A stretch of 35,278 nt of DNA from Duodenibacillus sp. (GCA_017628205.1 JAGBZO010000039.1:1-35278), one strand, 5' to 3'. Shown: positions 7,454 to 16,080, numbered from the stretch's first letter. The notes: generated by a model not told the origin, from the letters alone. Translations and numbers: made by a program.

Positions 7454-8854
7454 TCAAGCGATCTTGGAGTAGCCGCCGGCGCGATCGGATTCGCGCAAGT
7501 AACGGTCAAATTGCATGGCCACGGCACGAACGAAAATCTTACCCTTGGCGCTGACGACGATCTTGTCGTTGGTCAATTCCACAAGTTCGTGCTTGGCGTA
7601 AGCGGTCAGCTTACGCAGTTCGTAAGCAAAGGTCGAATCAAAGTCGATCTTGAATTCTTCTTCGATTTCACGCTTGTCCAAAGAGAAGCGGCACATGATC
7701 GTCATAATGACGGCACGACGCAACAAATCTTCCTGGCTGAGCTTGAAGCCGCGGCAGGTGGCCAGACGACCGGCTCGGATCGCTTCGTAATAGGGTTCGA
7801 CATCACGCGGATTGCAGGCGAAGTTGCCGTCAACATAAGAGATGGAGCTCGCGCCCAAAGCCACCATATCGCACTCGGCGCGCGTGGAGTAACCCTGGAA
7901 ATTGCGCTGAATGGTACCGTTGACCTGAGCGATCGACAGTTCGTCGGTAGCCTTGGCAAAGTGATCCATACCAATATAACGGTAGCCGTTTTCCGTCAAA
8001 TGCCGAATGGCGTCGAACATGATGTTGACCTTTTCCACCGTCCCCGGCAAATCGGCCGGAAGAATGCGTCGCTGAGCCTTGAAATGATTGGGCAAATGCG
8101 CGTAGTGGTACAAGGCGATGCGATCGGGCGACAGTTCGAGCACTTGATCGATCGTCTTTTTAAACGTATCGCGAGTCTGCTTGGGCAACCCGTAAATCAA
8201 GTCCATGTTGATGGAATTGAAACCGTTGTCGCGCGCCGCTTGCATGACGTCGCGAGTCAATTCGAACGGCTGAACGCGATTGACAGCCTTTTGCACTTCG
8301 GGATTAAAGTCCTGAACGCCCAAGCTCATGCGATTGAAGCCCGAGCGCTTGAGCACTTCGATTTTGTCGGTGGGACACGTGCGAGGATCGACCTCGATGG
8401 AAAATTCGCCGTCTTGTGCAAACGGGAATCGTTGAGCCAATTCACCCATCAAGCGTTCAATTTCATCATTCGTCAGGAACGTGGGCGTGCCGCCGCCCCA
8501 ATGCAACTGTTCAAGCGTCTTGGACCCGGTCATAACATTCTTGACCAGATCGGCTTCTTGCAACAATACGTCGATGTATTCGCTGGAGCGAGAATGATCG
8601 CGGGTGACGATCTTGTTGCAACCGCAGTAATAGCAGACGTCGTTGCAGAACGGAATGTGCGTATATAAAGACAACCCGGCCGGCTTGGTTGCCTGATCAC
8701 GCCCCCGCAAGGCGGCTTCGTAGTCTTCGGCGGTGTATCCGGCATGGAAACGGTCTGCCGTGGGGTAAGACGTGTAGCGCGGAGCGGCTACGTCGAATTT
8801 ACGTAACAGTTCGGTATCGGGCAGTTCGACACCGCTCGTGGCGGGATTAGACAT
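7454..8854 (-). CDS. hemN: Oxygen-independent coproporphyrinogen III oxidase (radical SAM)
   Basis: A 466-residue cytoplasmic enzyme converting coproporphyrinogen III to protoporphyrinogen IX without oxygen. The radical SAM cluster motif is C70-xxx-C74-xx-C77 with the HemN-specific extra C79 (CNDVCYYCGC). RYTSYPTADRF near residues 26-36, the GGGTPTFL motif that binds SAM, and the C-terminal HemN domain are all present. Full length compared with E. coli HemN (457). It is divergent from fnr and preceded by an Fnr box exactly placed for activation. GAGGTG is upstream of the ATG. Confidence 0.97.
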   Translation of the reverse strand: MSNPATSGVELPDTELLRKFDVAAPRYTSYPTADRFHAGYTAEDYEAALRGRDQATKPAGLSLYTHIPFCNDVCYYCGCNKIVTRDHSRSSEYIDVLLQEADLVKNVMTGSKTLEQLHWGGGTPTFLTNDEIERLMGELAQRFPFAQDGEFSIEVDPRTCPTDKIEVLKRSGFNRMSLGVQDFNPEVQKAVNRVQPFELTRDVMQAARDNGFNSINMDLIYGLPKQTRDTFKKTIDQVLELSPDRIALYHYAHLPNHFKAQRRILPADLPGTVEKVNIMFDAIRHLTENGYRYIGMDHFAKATDELSIAQVNGTIQRNFQGYSTRAECDMVALGASSISYVDGNFACNPRDVEPYYEAIRAGRLATCRGFKLSQEDLLRRAVIMTIMCRFSLDKREIEEEFKIDFDSTFAYELRKLTAYAKHELVELTNDKIVVSAKGKIFVRAVAMQFDRYLRESDRAGGYSKIA

Positions 8855-8893
8855 TAAGGCACCTCAAAAATATGACCAAAGGAAAAGTTCCTG

Positions 8894-8935
8894 TTATTAT
8901 TCGCACAAAAATCTACTTTCATTGATAATTGTCAA
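8894..8935 (-). promoter_or_regulatory. Fnr-dependent hemN promoter
   Basis: TTGAT-AATT-GTCAA (8922-8935) matches the Fnr consensus with one mismatch. On the minus strand a TAATAA -10 element lies at 8894-8899. The implied start near 8887 is 41.5 bp from the box centre, the class II activator geometry, and leaves a 33-nt leader for hemN. The box also lies about 150 bp before the fnr start, so it might affect fnr as well (inference). Confidence 0.78.
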
Positions 8936-9078
8936 TTAGCAGAAATTTACGTATGCACGAACGGTAGTGTAGGCAATTTTGCGAGAGTGTCGTTGTTTAA
9001 AGCAAGATTGCCCGTCCCTACCCATCAGTGTAAACGTCGCAGATTATTTCATTATTATCGCCGCACAAGGAAGAGTCC

Positions 9079-9903
9079 ATGAACAATCCCAATATCAACA
9101 TGGCGACGTTACGCGTTGCATGTTCGAACTGTAACTTGCGCGAATTGTGCCTGCCTCTGGGTTTGAGTCTCAAAGACATCGAGCATCTCGAAGAGCTCGT
9201 CTCGACGCGAAAGCGAATCAAGCGCGGTGAAGCCTTGTACCGAGCTGGGGACAAGTTCGATGCGCTTTACGCCATTCGTTTGGGCTTTTTAAAGAGCGCC
9301 GTCATGTCCAGCGACGGGCGCGAACAAGTGACCAGTTTCCACATGTCCGGCGATATCGTCGGCTTGGACGGTTTGGCCAGCATGGTGTATTCGAGCGATC
9401 TGATCGCGCTTGAAGATACCGAAGTGTGTATTTTGCCGTTCGATCGTTTGGAAGAACTCTCCCAAAACATGCCCGCTATGAGCCTGCATTTCCAACGCAT
9501 GCTCTCCAAGGAAATCGTCCGCCAGAACGGCGTCATGTTGTTGCTCGGCTCGATGCACGCCGAAGAACGCCTCGCCGCGTTCATTCTCAATTTATCCCAA
9601 CGATTCGAACAGCGCGGCTATTCCCGCAGCGAATTCGTTTTGCGCATGACTCGTGCCGAAATCGGTTCGTATCTCGGCCTCAAATTGGAAACCGTCAGCC
9701 GCGTTTTGTCCCGTTTCTCGCATGACAATTTAATTGTCGTGAATCAAAAACACGTTCAGATCATGGACTTCGAGGGCTTGCGCAACATTGTCAGCGGTCA
9801 GGTTTTCGTGACCAACTCCCCGAAAAACGCAACCGTTGCGATCCACAAAGCCGATGCAATGGCCGCACCGAGCATCGACAGCGGCATTCCCGGTCTTCGT
9901 TGA
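9079..9903 (+). CDS. fnr: Fnr/Anr-type oxygen-sensing transcription regulator
   Basis: A 274-residue CRP/FNR-family regulator. The N-terminal cluster C15-x2-C18-x5-C24 and a fourth cysteine, C117, match the four ligands of the oxygen-labile 4Fe-4S cluster in E. coli FNR. A cAMP-binding-like beta-roll follows, then a dimerisation helix. The C-terminal winged helix has EIGSYLGLKLETVSRVLSRF; the E..SR residues read the TTGAT half-site. The C-terminal tail is about 20 residues longer than in E. coli. The start is the ATG at 9079, after AAGGAAGAG. Three matching operator sites lie in this same window (463, 8922, 25045). Confidence 0.96.
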   Translation: MNNPNINMATLRVACSNCNLRELCLPLGLSLKDIEHLEELVSTRKRIKRGEALYRAGDKFDALYAIRLGFLKSAVMSSDGREQVTSFHMSGDIVGLDGLASMVYSSDLIALEDTEVCILPFDRLEELSQNMPAMSLHFQRMLSKEIVRQNGVMLLLGSMHAEERLAAFILNLSQRFEQRGYSRSEFVLRMTRAEIGSYLGLKLETVSRVLSRFSHDNLIVVNQKHVQIMDFEGLRNIVSGQVFVTNSPKNATVAIHKADAMAAPSIDSGIPGLR

Positions 9904-9954
9904 TTCGCTCTTTATAACGCGCGTTGAGCGAGCGTACAATAAGCGAAAGAACCT

Positions 9955-9990
9955 CCGCATTCGAGACTCCTCTCGGATGCGGTTTTCTTT
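9955..9990 (+). terminator. Intrinsic terminator of fnr
   Basis: CCGCATTCGAGA, CTCC loop, TCTCGGATGCGG (one G-U pair), then TTTTCTTT. It ends 15 nt before the next gene's ATG. Because it sits so close to that gene, it may also limit read-through into it. A TACAAT (-10-like) lies at 9934-9939. Confidence 0.9.
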
Positions 9991-10005
9991 GCAAATACCT
10001 GTTTT

Positions 10006-11406
10006 ATGAAGTCTCATACCTCTAGCGTCGAACCTATTCATGCCGGCCCGCCCGATATTTCTTTGCGGGCGTTGGGGCGATTGGCCACGCCGATTTTCGT
10101 AGCCAATCTCGCGGTGATCGGCTCGGCTACCATCGACACAATGATGGCAGGCCGACTTGGATCCGAACATCTTGCCGCCGTCGCCGTCGGCAATGCCTCC
10201 GCCGTTATGATCTTGCTCTCTCTGGTCGGCATTTTGCAGGGACTCAGTCCGATCGTGGGGAACTTGTTCGGCGCCCGTCGGTACGAACGCATCGGTTTCG
10301 AGCTGGTTCAAAGCTTTTGGTTGTCCATTCTCGTGACGATCATCGGGGCCGGTTTGATGTTGTGGACCGATCTGTGGATCTCCATGGGCAACGTGTCGGG
10401 CAACGTGGCCGAGATGACGACCGTCTATCTCATCGGCGCGGCTCTCGGCGTCGGCGGAGCCGTAGGCAGTCGCGTCTTCATTGCGCTTAACGCCGCTATC
10501 AACCGTCCGAAAGTCACCATGTGGGTTTCTTTACTTATGTTGGCCTTGAAAGCGCCGATCAACGCGGTATTCATGTACGGTCTTTTCGGCCTTCCCGCTC
10601 TTGGCGGCGGCGGTTGCGGCATCTCCTTGGCTTTTATGGGATGGATCGGCTTTGCCATCTACTTTTATATCTGGAAAAAAGACAAGATCTACGACAAATT
10701 CCGCCCCAAGCGCTTTTACTGGCCCGAGTGGAGCAGCTTGAAAGAACACTTGCATTTGGGGATTCCCATCGGCCTGTCGAGTTTCTTTGAGGTCAGCTCT
10801 TTTACGCTCATGGCCATTTTCATCGCGCGTCTGGGTACCGTCTCGGTGGCCGCTCACCAAATCGTGGCGAACATCACCGCGACGTTTTACATGATTCCGC
10901 TCTCCATCGGGATCGCCGTCAGCGTGATGGTTTCTCAATGTATGGGCGCAAACTACCCGACGCACGCTCAAACGATCATGTACCGTGCCTACAAAACGGC
11001 CGTTTTATTGGCCTCGGCATGCGCATTACTGCTCTTTTTCAGTCGTCAATGGCTCGTATCGCTTTACACCGCCGATGAAGCGGTTGCCTCGCTCGCCTGC
11101 ACGCTCTTGATTTTCGGGGTGTTGTACCACGTCACCGACGCGGCTCAGTCGGTCGCCAACTTCTCCATGCGAGGTTATCGCGTCACGGTCTTGCCCATGA
11201 TCATCTTCGGGGTCCTCCTGTGGGGCGTCGGTTTGGGCGGCGGACTGTATTTCGGTTTTTCAGGCGAAGCTTTCGGCGGGCCTTACGGAGCCATTGGTTT
11301 TTGGGGGTCGACGGGCAGCGCGCTGACCTTGGCCGGCATTATTCTGACAATCATGTCCGTGCGTATTGCCAATCGCCGAATCGCAAGCCCCAGTCCAATG
11401 CGGTAA
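10006..11406 (+). CDS. MATE-family multidrug/toxin efflux transporter
   Basis: A 466-residue inner-membrane protein with about 12 hydrophobic segments, the NorM-type length. The N-terminal half begins with the characteristic GSATIDTMMAGRLGSEHLAAVAVGN. The internal repeat in the second half has TVSVAAHQIVANI and the SIGIAVSVMVSQCMGA segment. NorM-class proteins export cationic drugs in exchange for Na+ or H+; the true substrate cannot be read here. No good Shine-Dalgarno sequence is visible before the ATG at 10006, which follows the fnr terminator closely, so expression may be modest. Confidence 0.93.
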   Translation: MKSHTSSVEPIHAGPPDISLRALGRLATPIFVANLAVIGSATIDTMMAGRLGSEHLAAVAVGNASAVMILLSLVGILQGLSPIVGNLFGARRYERIGFELVQSFWLSILVTIIGAGLMLWTDLWISMGNVSGNVAEMTTVYLIGAALGVGGAVGSRVFIALNAAINRPKVTMWVSLLMLALKAPINAVFMYGLFGLPALGGGGCGISLAFMGWIGFAIYFYIWKKDKIYDKFRPKRFYWPEWSSLKEHLHLGIPIGLSSFFEVSSFTLMAIFIARLGTVSVAAHQIVANITATFYMIPLSIGIAVSVMVSQCMGANYPTHAQTIMYRAYKTAVLLASACALLLFFSRQWLVSLYTADEAVASLACTLLIFGVLYHVTDAAQSVANFSMRGYRVTVLPMIIFGVLLWGVGLGGGLYFGFSGEAFGGPYGAIGFWGSTGSALTLAGIILTIMSVRIANRRIASPSPMR

Positions 11407-11569
11407 CCGGCGAAGTTGACAAGGCCGAAAGCTATCGGCTCGATTATCCGCTCGCCGCTCTCGCGGCCTTCGGACGCCTTGACACGAGCGCCTTCGGATA
11501 CAATCGTGTTGATTGTCTTGCATCGGATTCGACCTTCAACATCAGCCGAGTTTTAGCGAGAGAGCTCAC

Positions 11570-12388
11570 ATGAATGAACTGTTCGTATTGTTTGCCGATT
11601 TCTCCCCGTATGAAGCCGTTTTGCTCGGCACGGGATTGACGTGTTTTGCCACGGCTCTCGGAGCATCGTTCGTCTTTTTTCTCGGTCGGAAACCAAACCC
11701 GACGATGAAAAGCCTGACGTTGGGATTTGCCGCAGGCATCATGATCGCAGCCTCCGTATGGTCGTTGTTGATTCCCGCCATCGAACAAGCGGAAGAAGTC
11801 GGCCAAAACGGTCTGTGGTCGGCCGCCGGCGGTTTTGTTCTCGGCGCTCTGTTCTTGGCCTTGCTCGACAAATTATTGCCGCATTTGCACGAACCGGATG
11901 CGGAACCCGAAGGTCCGAAGACCAACTTCCGACGCACCACCCTTTTGGTTTCTTCGGTAACGTTGCACAACATCCCCGAAGGCATGAGTTTGGGACTGAC
12001 GTTCGCCATCGCGGCCATGCAAAATGATCCGTTGGCCCTGTCCGGCGCCTTTGCTCTGGCTCTCGGCATGGCCATTCAAAACATTCCCGAAGGAACTGCC
12101 GTCGCTCTGCCTCTTCACGAGTGCGGTTGGTCCAAACGCAAGGCCTTTTTGGCCGGCGTCGCGTCGGGATTGGTTGAACCCATTTTCGGTCTGCTGACCG
12201 TCGTCATCATCGGATTCGTCGCGCCTTATCTGCCTTGGCTTTTGGCATTTGCCGCCGGCGCCATGATGTACGTCGTTGTCGAAGAGTTGCTTCCCGCAGC
12301 AAAACTCAACGAACACTCCGATGCCGGTACGATCGCCGTCTTGTGCGGGTTTGTTCTGATGATGATGCTCGACGTTGCTCTCGGATAA
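11570..12388 (+). CDS. ZIP-family divalent metal transporter (GufA-like)
   Basis: A 272-residue inner-membrane protein with eight predicted segments. The metal path motifs are HNIPEG in segment 4 (TLHNIPEGMSLG) and QNIPEG in segment 5 (IQNIPEGTAVALPLHE). The Gln in place of the usual first His is typical of the GufA branch rather than ZupT. Such proteins import zinc or other divalent cations. The start is the ATG at 11570 after GAGAG. A TTGACA (11479) and a TACAAT (11499) lie upstream, but with a 14-bp spacer that is too short for a normal promoter. The stop codon directly abuts the stop of the oppositely oriented broken gene at 12389. Confidence 0.92.
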   Translation: MNELFVLFADFSPYEAVLLGTGLTCFATALGASFVFFLGRKPNPTMKSLTLGFAAGIMIAASVWSLLIPAIEQAEEVGQNGLWSAAGGFVLGALFLALLDKLLPHLHEPDAEPEGPKTNFRRTTLLVSSVTLHNIPEGMSLGLTFAIAAMQNDPLALSGAFALALGMAIQNIPEGTAVALPLHECGWSKRKAFLAGVASGLVEPIFGLLTVVIIGFVAPYLPWLLAFAAGAMMYVVVEELLPAAKLNEHSDAGTIAVLCGFVLMMMLDVALG

Positions 12389-12588
12389 TCAGCCAAACGG
12401 ATCCTCGCCCGACTTAGTCGATTCTTTACGCAACAACGACTCCGTTAGCCGCTCGCGATTGTCGTCGTTCGTTGTATCCACGACAAGACTCTTAAGCTCC
12501 TCTCCAGCCTTCAGTCGCTCGGCTACGTTTTATATCTCGACAAAGGTTCTCCTGCCTCGTCAAAATCCAAACGATCGTTCAAGCCCAT
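12389..12588 (-). pseudogene. Small acidic protein gene split by a one-base frameshift
   Basis: From the ATG at 12588 the frame reads 21 codons (starting MGLNDRLDFDEAGEPLSRYK) and stops at TAG (12523-12525). The -1 frame then continues without interruption for about 45 codons (VAERLKAGEELKSLVVDTTN, ending KSGEDPFG) to TGA at 12389. Adding one A to the four-A run (12528-12531) restores a single 66-codon frame. Codon use resembles that of the neighbours. No slippery heptamer fits programmed -1 frameshifting at this point. It is therefore either a recent pseudogene, a phase-variable homopolymer or a sequencing error. I do not recognise the family. The product would be charged, soluble and without a signal peptide. 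It lies downstream of the brnQ terminator. Confidence 0.55.
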
Positions 12589-12592
12589 ATCC

Positions 12593-12642
12593 GTTCAGGA
12601 TCATTGCCAACCGAGGTTGGTCGTGAAACAACCTTCCTGAAC
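12593..12642 (-). repeat. Nested stem-loop just upstream of the broken small gene
   Basis: GTTCAGGA (12593-12600) pairs with TCCTGAAC (12635-12642) and encloses a perfect inner hairpin, CCAACC-GA-GGTTGG (12607-12620). It ends 4 nt before the ATG at 12588, so it would form the leader of that transcript. No U-run follows. Confidence 0.45.
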
Positions 12643-12683
12643 GCCTACGGCGGCCAAAAAGGAACCTTTGCCAATTCGAAACC

Positions 12684-12720
12684 GCAAAAAAACACCCGTC
12701 GAAAAAGTCGACGGGTGTTT
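12684..12720 (-). terminator. Intrinsic terminator of brnQ
   Basis: CACCCGTCGA, a 5-nt loop and TCGACGGGTG, with a seven-base T-run on the minus strand, about 50 nt past the brnQ stop. Confidence 0.93.
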
Positions 12721-12769
12721 CTCTTATAAGCGATCCGAGACGATGCGTCTCGGATACTTTGCAAACCGT

Positions 12770-14098
12770 TTAGGCTGCCTTGGCAGGGAAAACGGACTTC
12801 CAGATCATGCCGACGACAAAGCCTACGAAGGCAAAGCCGATCCAGCCCATGCCGAGAGTATGCAACGGGACGTAGTCCTTGAGCATCTGTGCGAAGGTGC
12901 CGAGGTTGACGCCGGCCGTTTCCATACCGTTGATCGTAGCCATGACGAACGTGAAAGCAACGGTCCAAACATAGACGCATTGACGACCGTCATAGAACTT
13001 GTCGAGGAACAAGAGAACGATCAACACGACGCTCAACGGATAAATGAACATCAAAACGGGAATCGTGGAAACGATAATCGTCTTGAGGCCGAACATACCG
13101 ACGAGCAAGGACATGATCGAGAAGGCGGCACACCAAGCGACGTAAGAACCGCGACCAACAAGCTTGCGGAAGTAGGTAGCGCAGCAAGAGATCAAACCGA
13201 TTGCGGTCGTCAAGCAAGCGAGCAACACGATGACGGCCAAAACGACAGCACCGAAGTTACCCAAAAGCAACCGAGCGCTTTCGGTCAAGATGGGAGCACC
13301 GGTATCCTTCATTCCGATGGCCTGAACGCTTTCGGCGCCGATCTTGGCGATAAACACGTAGATGATGCCCAACAACACGACAGCAACGAAACCGGACTTA
13401 TACACCTGCATCATCACCTGCTTGGGTTCGACAATACCGGTATCCTTAATGAAGCTGACGACCAAGATGGCGAATACGAAGCCGGCGATCGCGTCAAGCG
13501 TGTTGTAGCCGTCGATCACACCCTGAACGGTAGCAACCAAGGGCGTGGTGTATGCCGTACCGGCAGCCTGAATTTCGCCAAGCGGGGTCATCACCGACTT
13601 AACGACCAAAATGGCAATGGTGGCGACCAATGCGGGCGTCAAGATCTTGCCGATACGATCAACCAACTTGGACGGCGTGGCGGCAAGCCAGAAAGCAACG
13701 GCGAAGAACACGATCAAGAACACGGTCATGGCGCCGCCCGTCGCATCACTTCCGAGGAAGGGACGAACAGCAATTTCATAAGCGACCGTACCCGTACGCG
13801 GAGCGGCGAAACACGGGCCGATCGACATGTAAACGACGATCGTGAAGAGCAAACCGTAGAGCGGATGCACTCGACCCGCGGCCTCTTCCAAGTCGTTACA
13901 GCCGGAATAGCCCATGGCCATAATACTGAGCAAAGGCATGCCGACACCGGTTACGCAGAAACCAAGGACGGCCCACCAAACGTTTTCACCGGCCGCTTGC
14001 CCCATCGAGGCCGGGAAGATCAAATTGCCGGCACCAAAAAAGAGTGCAAAAAGCATCAAGCCGATCGCGATATAGCGATTACTACTACTTTGAACCAT
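12770..14098 (-). CDS. brnQ: Branched-chain amino acid:cation symporter
   Basis: A 442-residue inner-membrane transporter of the LIVCS family with about 12 segments, importing leucine, isoleucine and valine with Na+. The N-terminal LMLFALFFGAGNLIFPASMG is the family signature. Other typical parts are GYSGCNDLEEAAGRVHPLYG and the YMSIGPCFAAPRTGTVAYE segment. Length is the usual one. GGAG lies 7 nt before the ATG at 14098. It is divergent from fba, with its own terminator. A 52-codon out-of-frame upstream frame (14214 to 14056) overlaps its start and is not convincing as a leader peptide. Confidence 0.95.
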   Translation of the reverse strand: MVQSSSNRYIAIGLMLFALFFGAGNLIFPASMGQAAGENVWWAVLGFCVTGVGMPLLSIMAMGYSGCNDLEEAAGRVHPLYGLLFTIVVYMSIGPCFAAPRTGTVAYEIAVRPFLGSDATGGAMTVFLIVFFAVAFWLAATPSKLVDRIGKILTPALVATIAILVVKSVMTPLGEIQAAGTAYTTPLVATVQGVIDGYNTLDAIAGFVFAILVVSFIKDTGIVEPKQVMMQVYKSGFVAVVLLGIIYVFIAKIGAESVQAIGMKDTGAPILTESARLLLGNFGAVVLAVIVLLACLTTAIGLISCCATYFRKLVGRGSYVAWCAAFSIMSLLVGMFGLKTIIVSTIPVLMFIYPLSVVLIVLLFLDKFYDGRQCVYVWTVAFTFVMATINGMETAGVNLGTFAQMLKDYVPLHTLGMGWIGFAFVGFVVGMIWKSVFPAKAA

Positions 14099-14474
14099 GG
14101 GATAACTCCAGTTCGAATATTTTTTATCTGTTTTTCGTTATGTTGTTTTAGTAGAAACGTTCGTCGCCTTGTAGGCTGAAAAAGACGGAACTCGGCATAT
14201 CCGAGTCTAAGCATCCTTACAAACGGGGTGATGTTGCTTCGATGCTCCGCCTAACTTTCCACAAGTCCTCAATTTTACGGGCAGGTCAATGGAAAACCAA
14301 TAGGCAAAGTGCTTATATACCCAATTATTTCGGGCTTTTTAGGTCGAAACAGACGAAACGGCGCACATTTGGCGCTAAAATAAGCGGATATGTTTTGTTT
14401 CAGGTCCTCATCGGCGCTTTCGTGTTGCCGGTGACGAATCGGCTTCCATTTTTTCTTTTGCATGGAGTTTTACA
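14099..14474. other. Divergent promoter region between brnQ and fba
   Basis: No gene seen. On the brnQ side, ACTCGG/CCGAGT (14190-14206) forms a hairpin. On the minus strand it is followed by a CTTTTT stretch, so it may be a weak attenuator. On the fba side a TAAAAT -10-like element lies at 14376-14381 without a good -35. A hairpin TCATCGGC/GCCGGTGA (14408-14434, one G-U pair) sits in the fba leader, before the GGAG ribosome binding site at 14465. Confidence 0.45.
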
Positions 14475-15539
14475 ATGGCTCTCGTTAGCATGCGTCAGTT
14501 GCTTGACCACGCAGCAGAAAACGGTTACGGCGTTCCGGCTTTCAACGTCAACAATATCGAACAGGTGCAGGCCATCATGATGGCTGCAGCGGACGTTGGC
14601 GCTCCCGTCATCATGCAGGCTTCTGCAGGCGCCCGTAAGTACGCCGGCGAAGAGTTCTTGCGTCACATGATCCAGGCCGCCGTAGAAGCCTATCCCGACG
14701 TTCCCGTTTGCATGCATCAGGACCACGGTCAGAGCCCTGCCGTTTGTCAAGTCGCCATGCGCATGGGTTTCACGTCCGTAATGATGGACGGCTCGCTGAT
14801 GGCCGACGGCAAAACGATCGCGAGCTACGACTACAACGTTGACGTAACCCGCCGTGTCGTTGAAAACGCTCACTGCATCGGTGTTTCCGTCGAAGGCGAA
14901 CTCGGTTGCTTGGGTTCCTTGGAAACCATGAAGGGCGACAAAGAAGACGGACACGGTACCGATGCCGTCATGACCCGCGATCAGTTACTGACCGACCCGG
15001 ATCAGGCCGCCGACTTCGTGCGCGCCACGCAGCTCGACGCTTTGGCCATCGCCATCGGTACGAGCCACGGCGCCTACAAGTTCACGAAGAAGCCCACGGG
15101 CGAAACGTTGAGCATCCAGCGCGTCAAGGAAATCCACGATCGTTTGCCCAACACCCACCTCGTCATGCACGGCTCGAGCTCCGTACCGCAGGAATACTTG
15201 GCCGAAATCCGCCAGTTCGGCGGTGACATGCGCGAAACGTACGGCGTTCCCGTTGAAGAAATTCAGGAAGCTATCAAGCACGGCGTTCGCAAAGTCAACA
15301 TCGACACCGACATTCGTTTGGCCATGACCGCCGCCGTTCGTCGCTACTTGGTCGAAAACCCCAGCAAGTTCGACCCGCGCGACTTCCTCAAGGTTGCTCG
15401 CCAGGCCGCCTACGAACTGTGCAAGGCCCGCTATCTGCAGTTCGGTTGCGAAGGTCAAGGCGCCCGCATCAAGCCCGTGTCCTTGTCCGTCATGGCTTCT
15501 CGTTACGCCGACGGTTCTCTCGCTCAGAACATTCTCTAA
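14475..15539 (+). CDS. fba: Class II fructose-1,6-bisphosphate aldolase
   Basis: A 354-residue zinc-dependent aldolase that cleaves fructose 1,6-bisphosphate to glyceraldehyde 3-phosphate and dihydroxyacetone phosphate in glycolysis and gluconeogenesis. GVPAFNVNN near the start, the HQDHGQS zinc and base segment, [14 protein letters not shown] and the HGSSSVP phosphate-binding loop are all present. [12 protein letters not shown] lies near residue 274. The length and the C-terminal [15 protein letters not shown] fit the Calvin-cycle (CbbA) subtype used for central metabolism in betaproteobacteria. No other Calvin-cycle genes are in view. A strong ribosome binding site (GGAG) precedes the ATG. 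Confidence 0.96.
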   Translation: MALVSMRQLLDHAAENGYGVPAFNVNNIEQVQAIMMAAADVGAPVIMQASAGARKYAGEEFLRHMIQAAVEAYPDVPVCMHQDHGQSPAVCQVAMRMGFTSVMMDGSLMADGKTIASYDYNVDVTRRVVENAHCIGVSVEGELGCLGSLETMKGDKEDGHGTDAVMTRDQLLTDPDQAADFVRATQLDALAIAIGTSHGAYKFTKKPTGETLSIQRVKEIHDRLPNTHLVMHGSSSVPQEYLAEIRQFGGDMRETYGVPVEEIQEAIKHGVRKVNIDTDIRLAMTAAVRRYLVENPSKFDPRDFLKVARQAAYELCKARYLQFGCEGQGARIKPVSLSVMASRYADGSLAQNIL

Positions 15540-15590
15540 GCGAGACGACGACAGCACGACGTCGTAGATCGCTCTAATCTCCGACGGCCT

Positions 15591-15623
15591 CGGGATCATT
15601 GGCAATCAATGATCCCGTTGTGT
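15591..15623 (+). terminator. Intrinsic terminator of fba
   Basis: CGGGATCATTG, a 5-nt loop and CAATGATCCCG (11-bp perfect stem), then TTGTGTTCTTT. It overlaps an in-frame ATG at 15609, which argues against that codon as the dgkA start. Confidence 0.88.
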
Positions 15624-15641
15624 TCTTTATTCGATTGCACG

Positions 15642-16034
15642 ATGACAATTCAAAACGCCCATCAACTCAAAGGCAAAACAGGCCTTCGTCGTTTGATCAA
15701 CGCCACGCGTTATTCTCGCGACGGCATCGTGGCCGCATTCAAAAACGAAGCCGCTTTCCGTCAGGAGGCTGTTTGTTGCTTGTTTTTGATCCCCGCCGCC
15801 TTTGTACTGCCGGTCGAAACGATTTACCAATTGGCCGCGATCGGCTCGTTATTTTGGTTATTGATCGTCGAGTTGCTCAATTCCGGCATTGAGGCCGCGA
15901 TCGATCGCATCGGTCCGGAGTTGCATGAAAAAAGCAAATTTGCAAAAGACGTAGGCAGCGCGGCCGTTCTGTTCGCGTTGATTCACGCAATCGTCGTATG
16001 GGTTTGCGTACTGTTGCAAGCCTTTGTTCTCTGA
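15642..16034 (+). CDS. dgkA: Diacylglycerol kinase
   Basis: A 130-residue, three-helix inner-membrane enzyme that phosphorylates diacylglycerol to phosphatidate, recycling lipid released by membrane-derived glycan synthesis. The catalytic NEAAFRQE is present, as is ELLNSGIEAAIDRIGPELHE, which holds the nucleotide-binding and catalytic acidic residues, and KFAKDVGSAAV. Compared with E. coli (122 residues) the length is normal when the ATG at 15642 is used. The upstream ATG at 15609 lies inside the fba terminator. There is no clear Shine-Dalgarno sequence. A terminator follows directly. Confidence 0.94.
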   Translation: MTIQNAHQLKGKTGLRRLINATRYSRDGIVAAFKNEAAFRQEAVCCLFLIPAAFVLPVETIYQLAAIGSLFWLLIVELLNSGIEAAIDRIGPELHEKSKFAKDVGSAAVLFALIHAIVVWVCVLLQAFVL

Positions 16035-16046
16035 ACGAACGCCGAG

Positions 16047-16080
16047 CGGACTCTTTGAGCAAAAGGGTCCGTTTTCTTTT
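16047..16080 (+). terminator. Intrinsic terminator of dgkA
   Basis: CGGACTCTTT, a short loop and AAAGGGTCCG (one G-U pair), then TTTTCTTTT, 12 nt after the dgkA stop. Confidence 0.88.

Noticed and set aside
7511-8668. 385-codon open frame antisense to hemN
   Set aside because: It is fully opposite a complete hemN with all its catalytic cysteines, and no motif or ribosome binding site supports it.
11479-11504. TTGACA and TACAAT before the ZIP gene as a sigma-70 promoter
   Set aside because: The two elements are only 14 bp apart, too short for a normal promoter. One of them may still be used with another partner.
12523-12531. Programmed -1 ribosomal frameshifting in the small gene downstream of brnQ
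   Set aside because: The codons at the junction (TAT AAA ACG) do not allow re-pairing in the -1 frame, because the shifted codons include TAA. An indel in the A run explains the break better.
12668-14179. 503-codon open frame antisense to brnQ
   Set aside because: Low-complexity charged composition typical of antisense shadows; it also runs through the brnQ terminator and promoter.
14056-14214. 52-codon frame overlapping the brnQ start as a possible leader peptide
   Set aside because: It has no run of Leu, Ile or Val codons, a poor ribosome binding site, and overlaps brnQ out of frame. The nearby hairpin lacks an immediate U-run.
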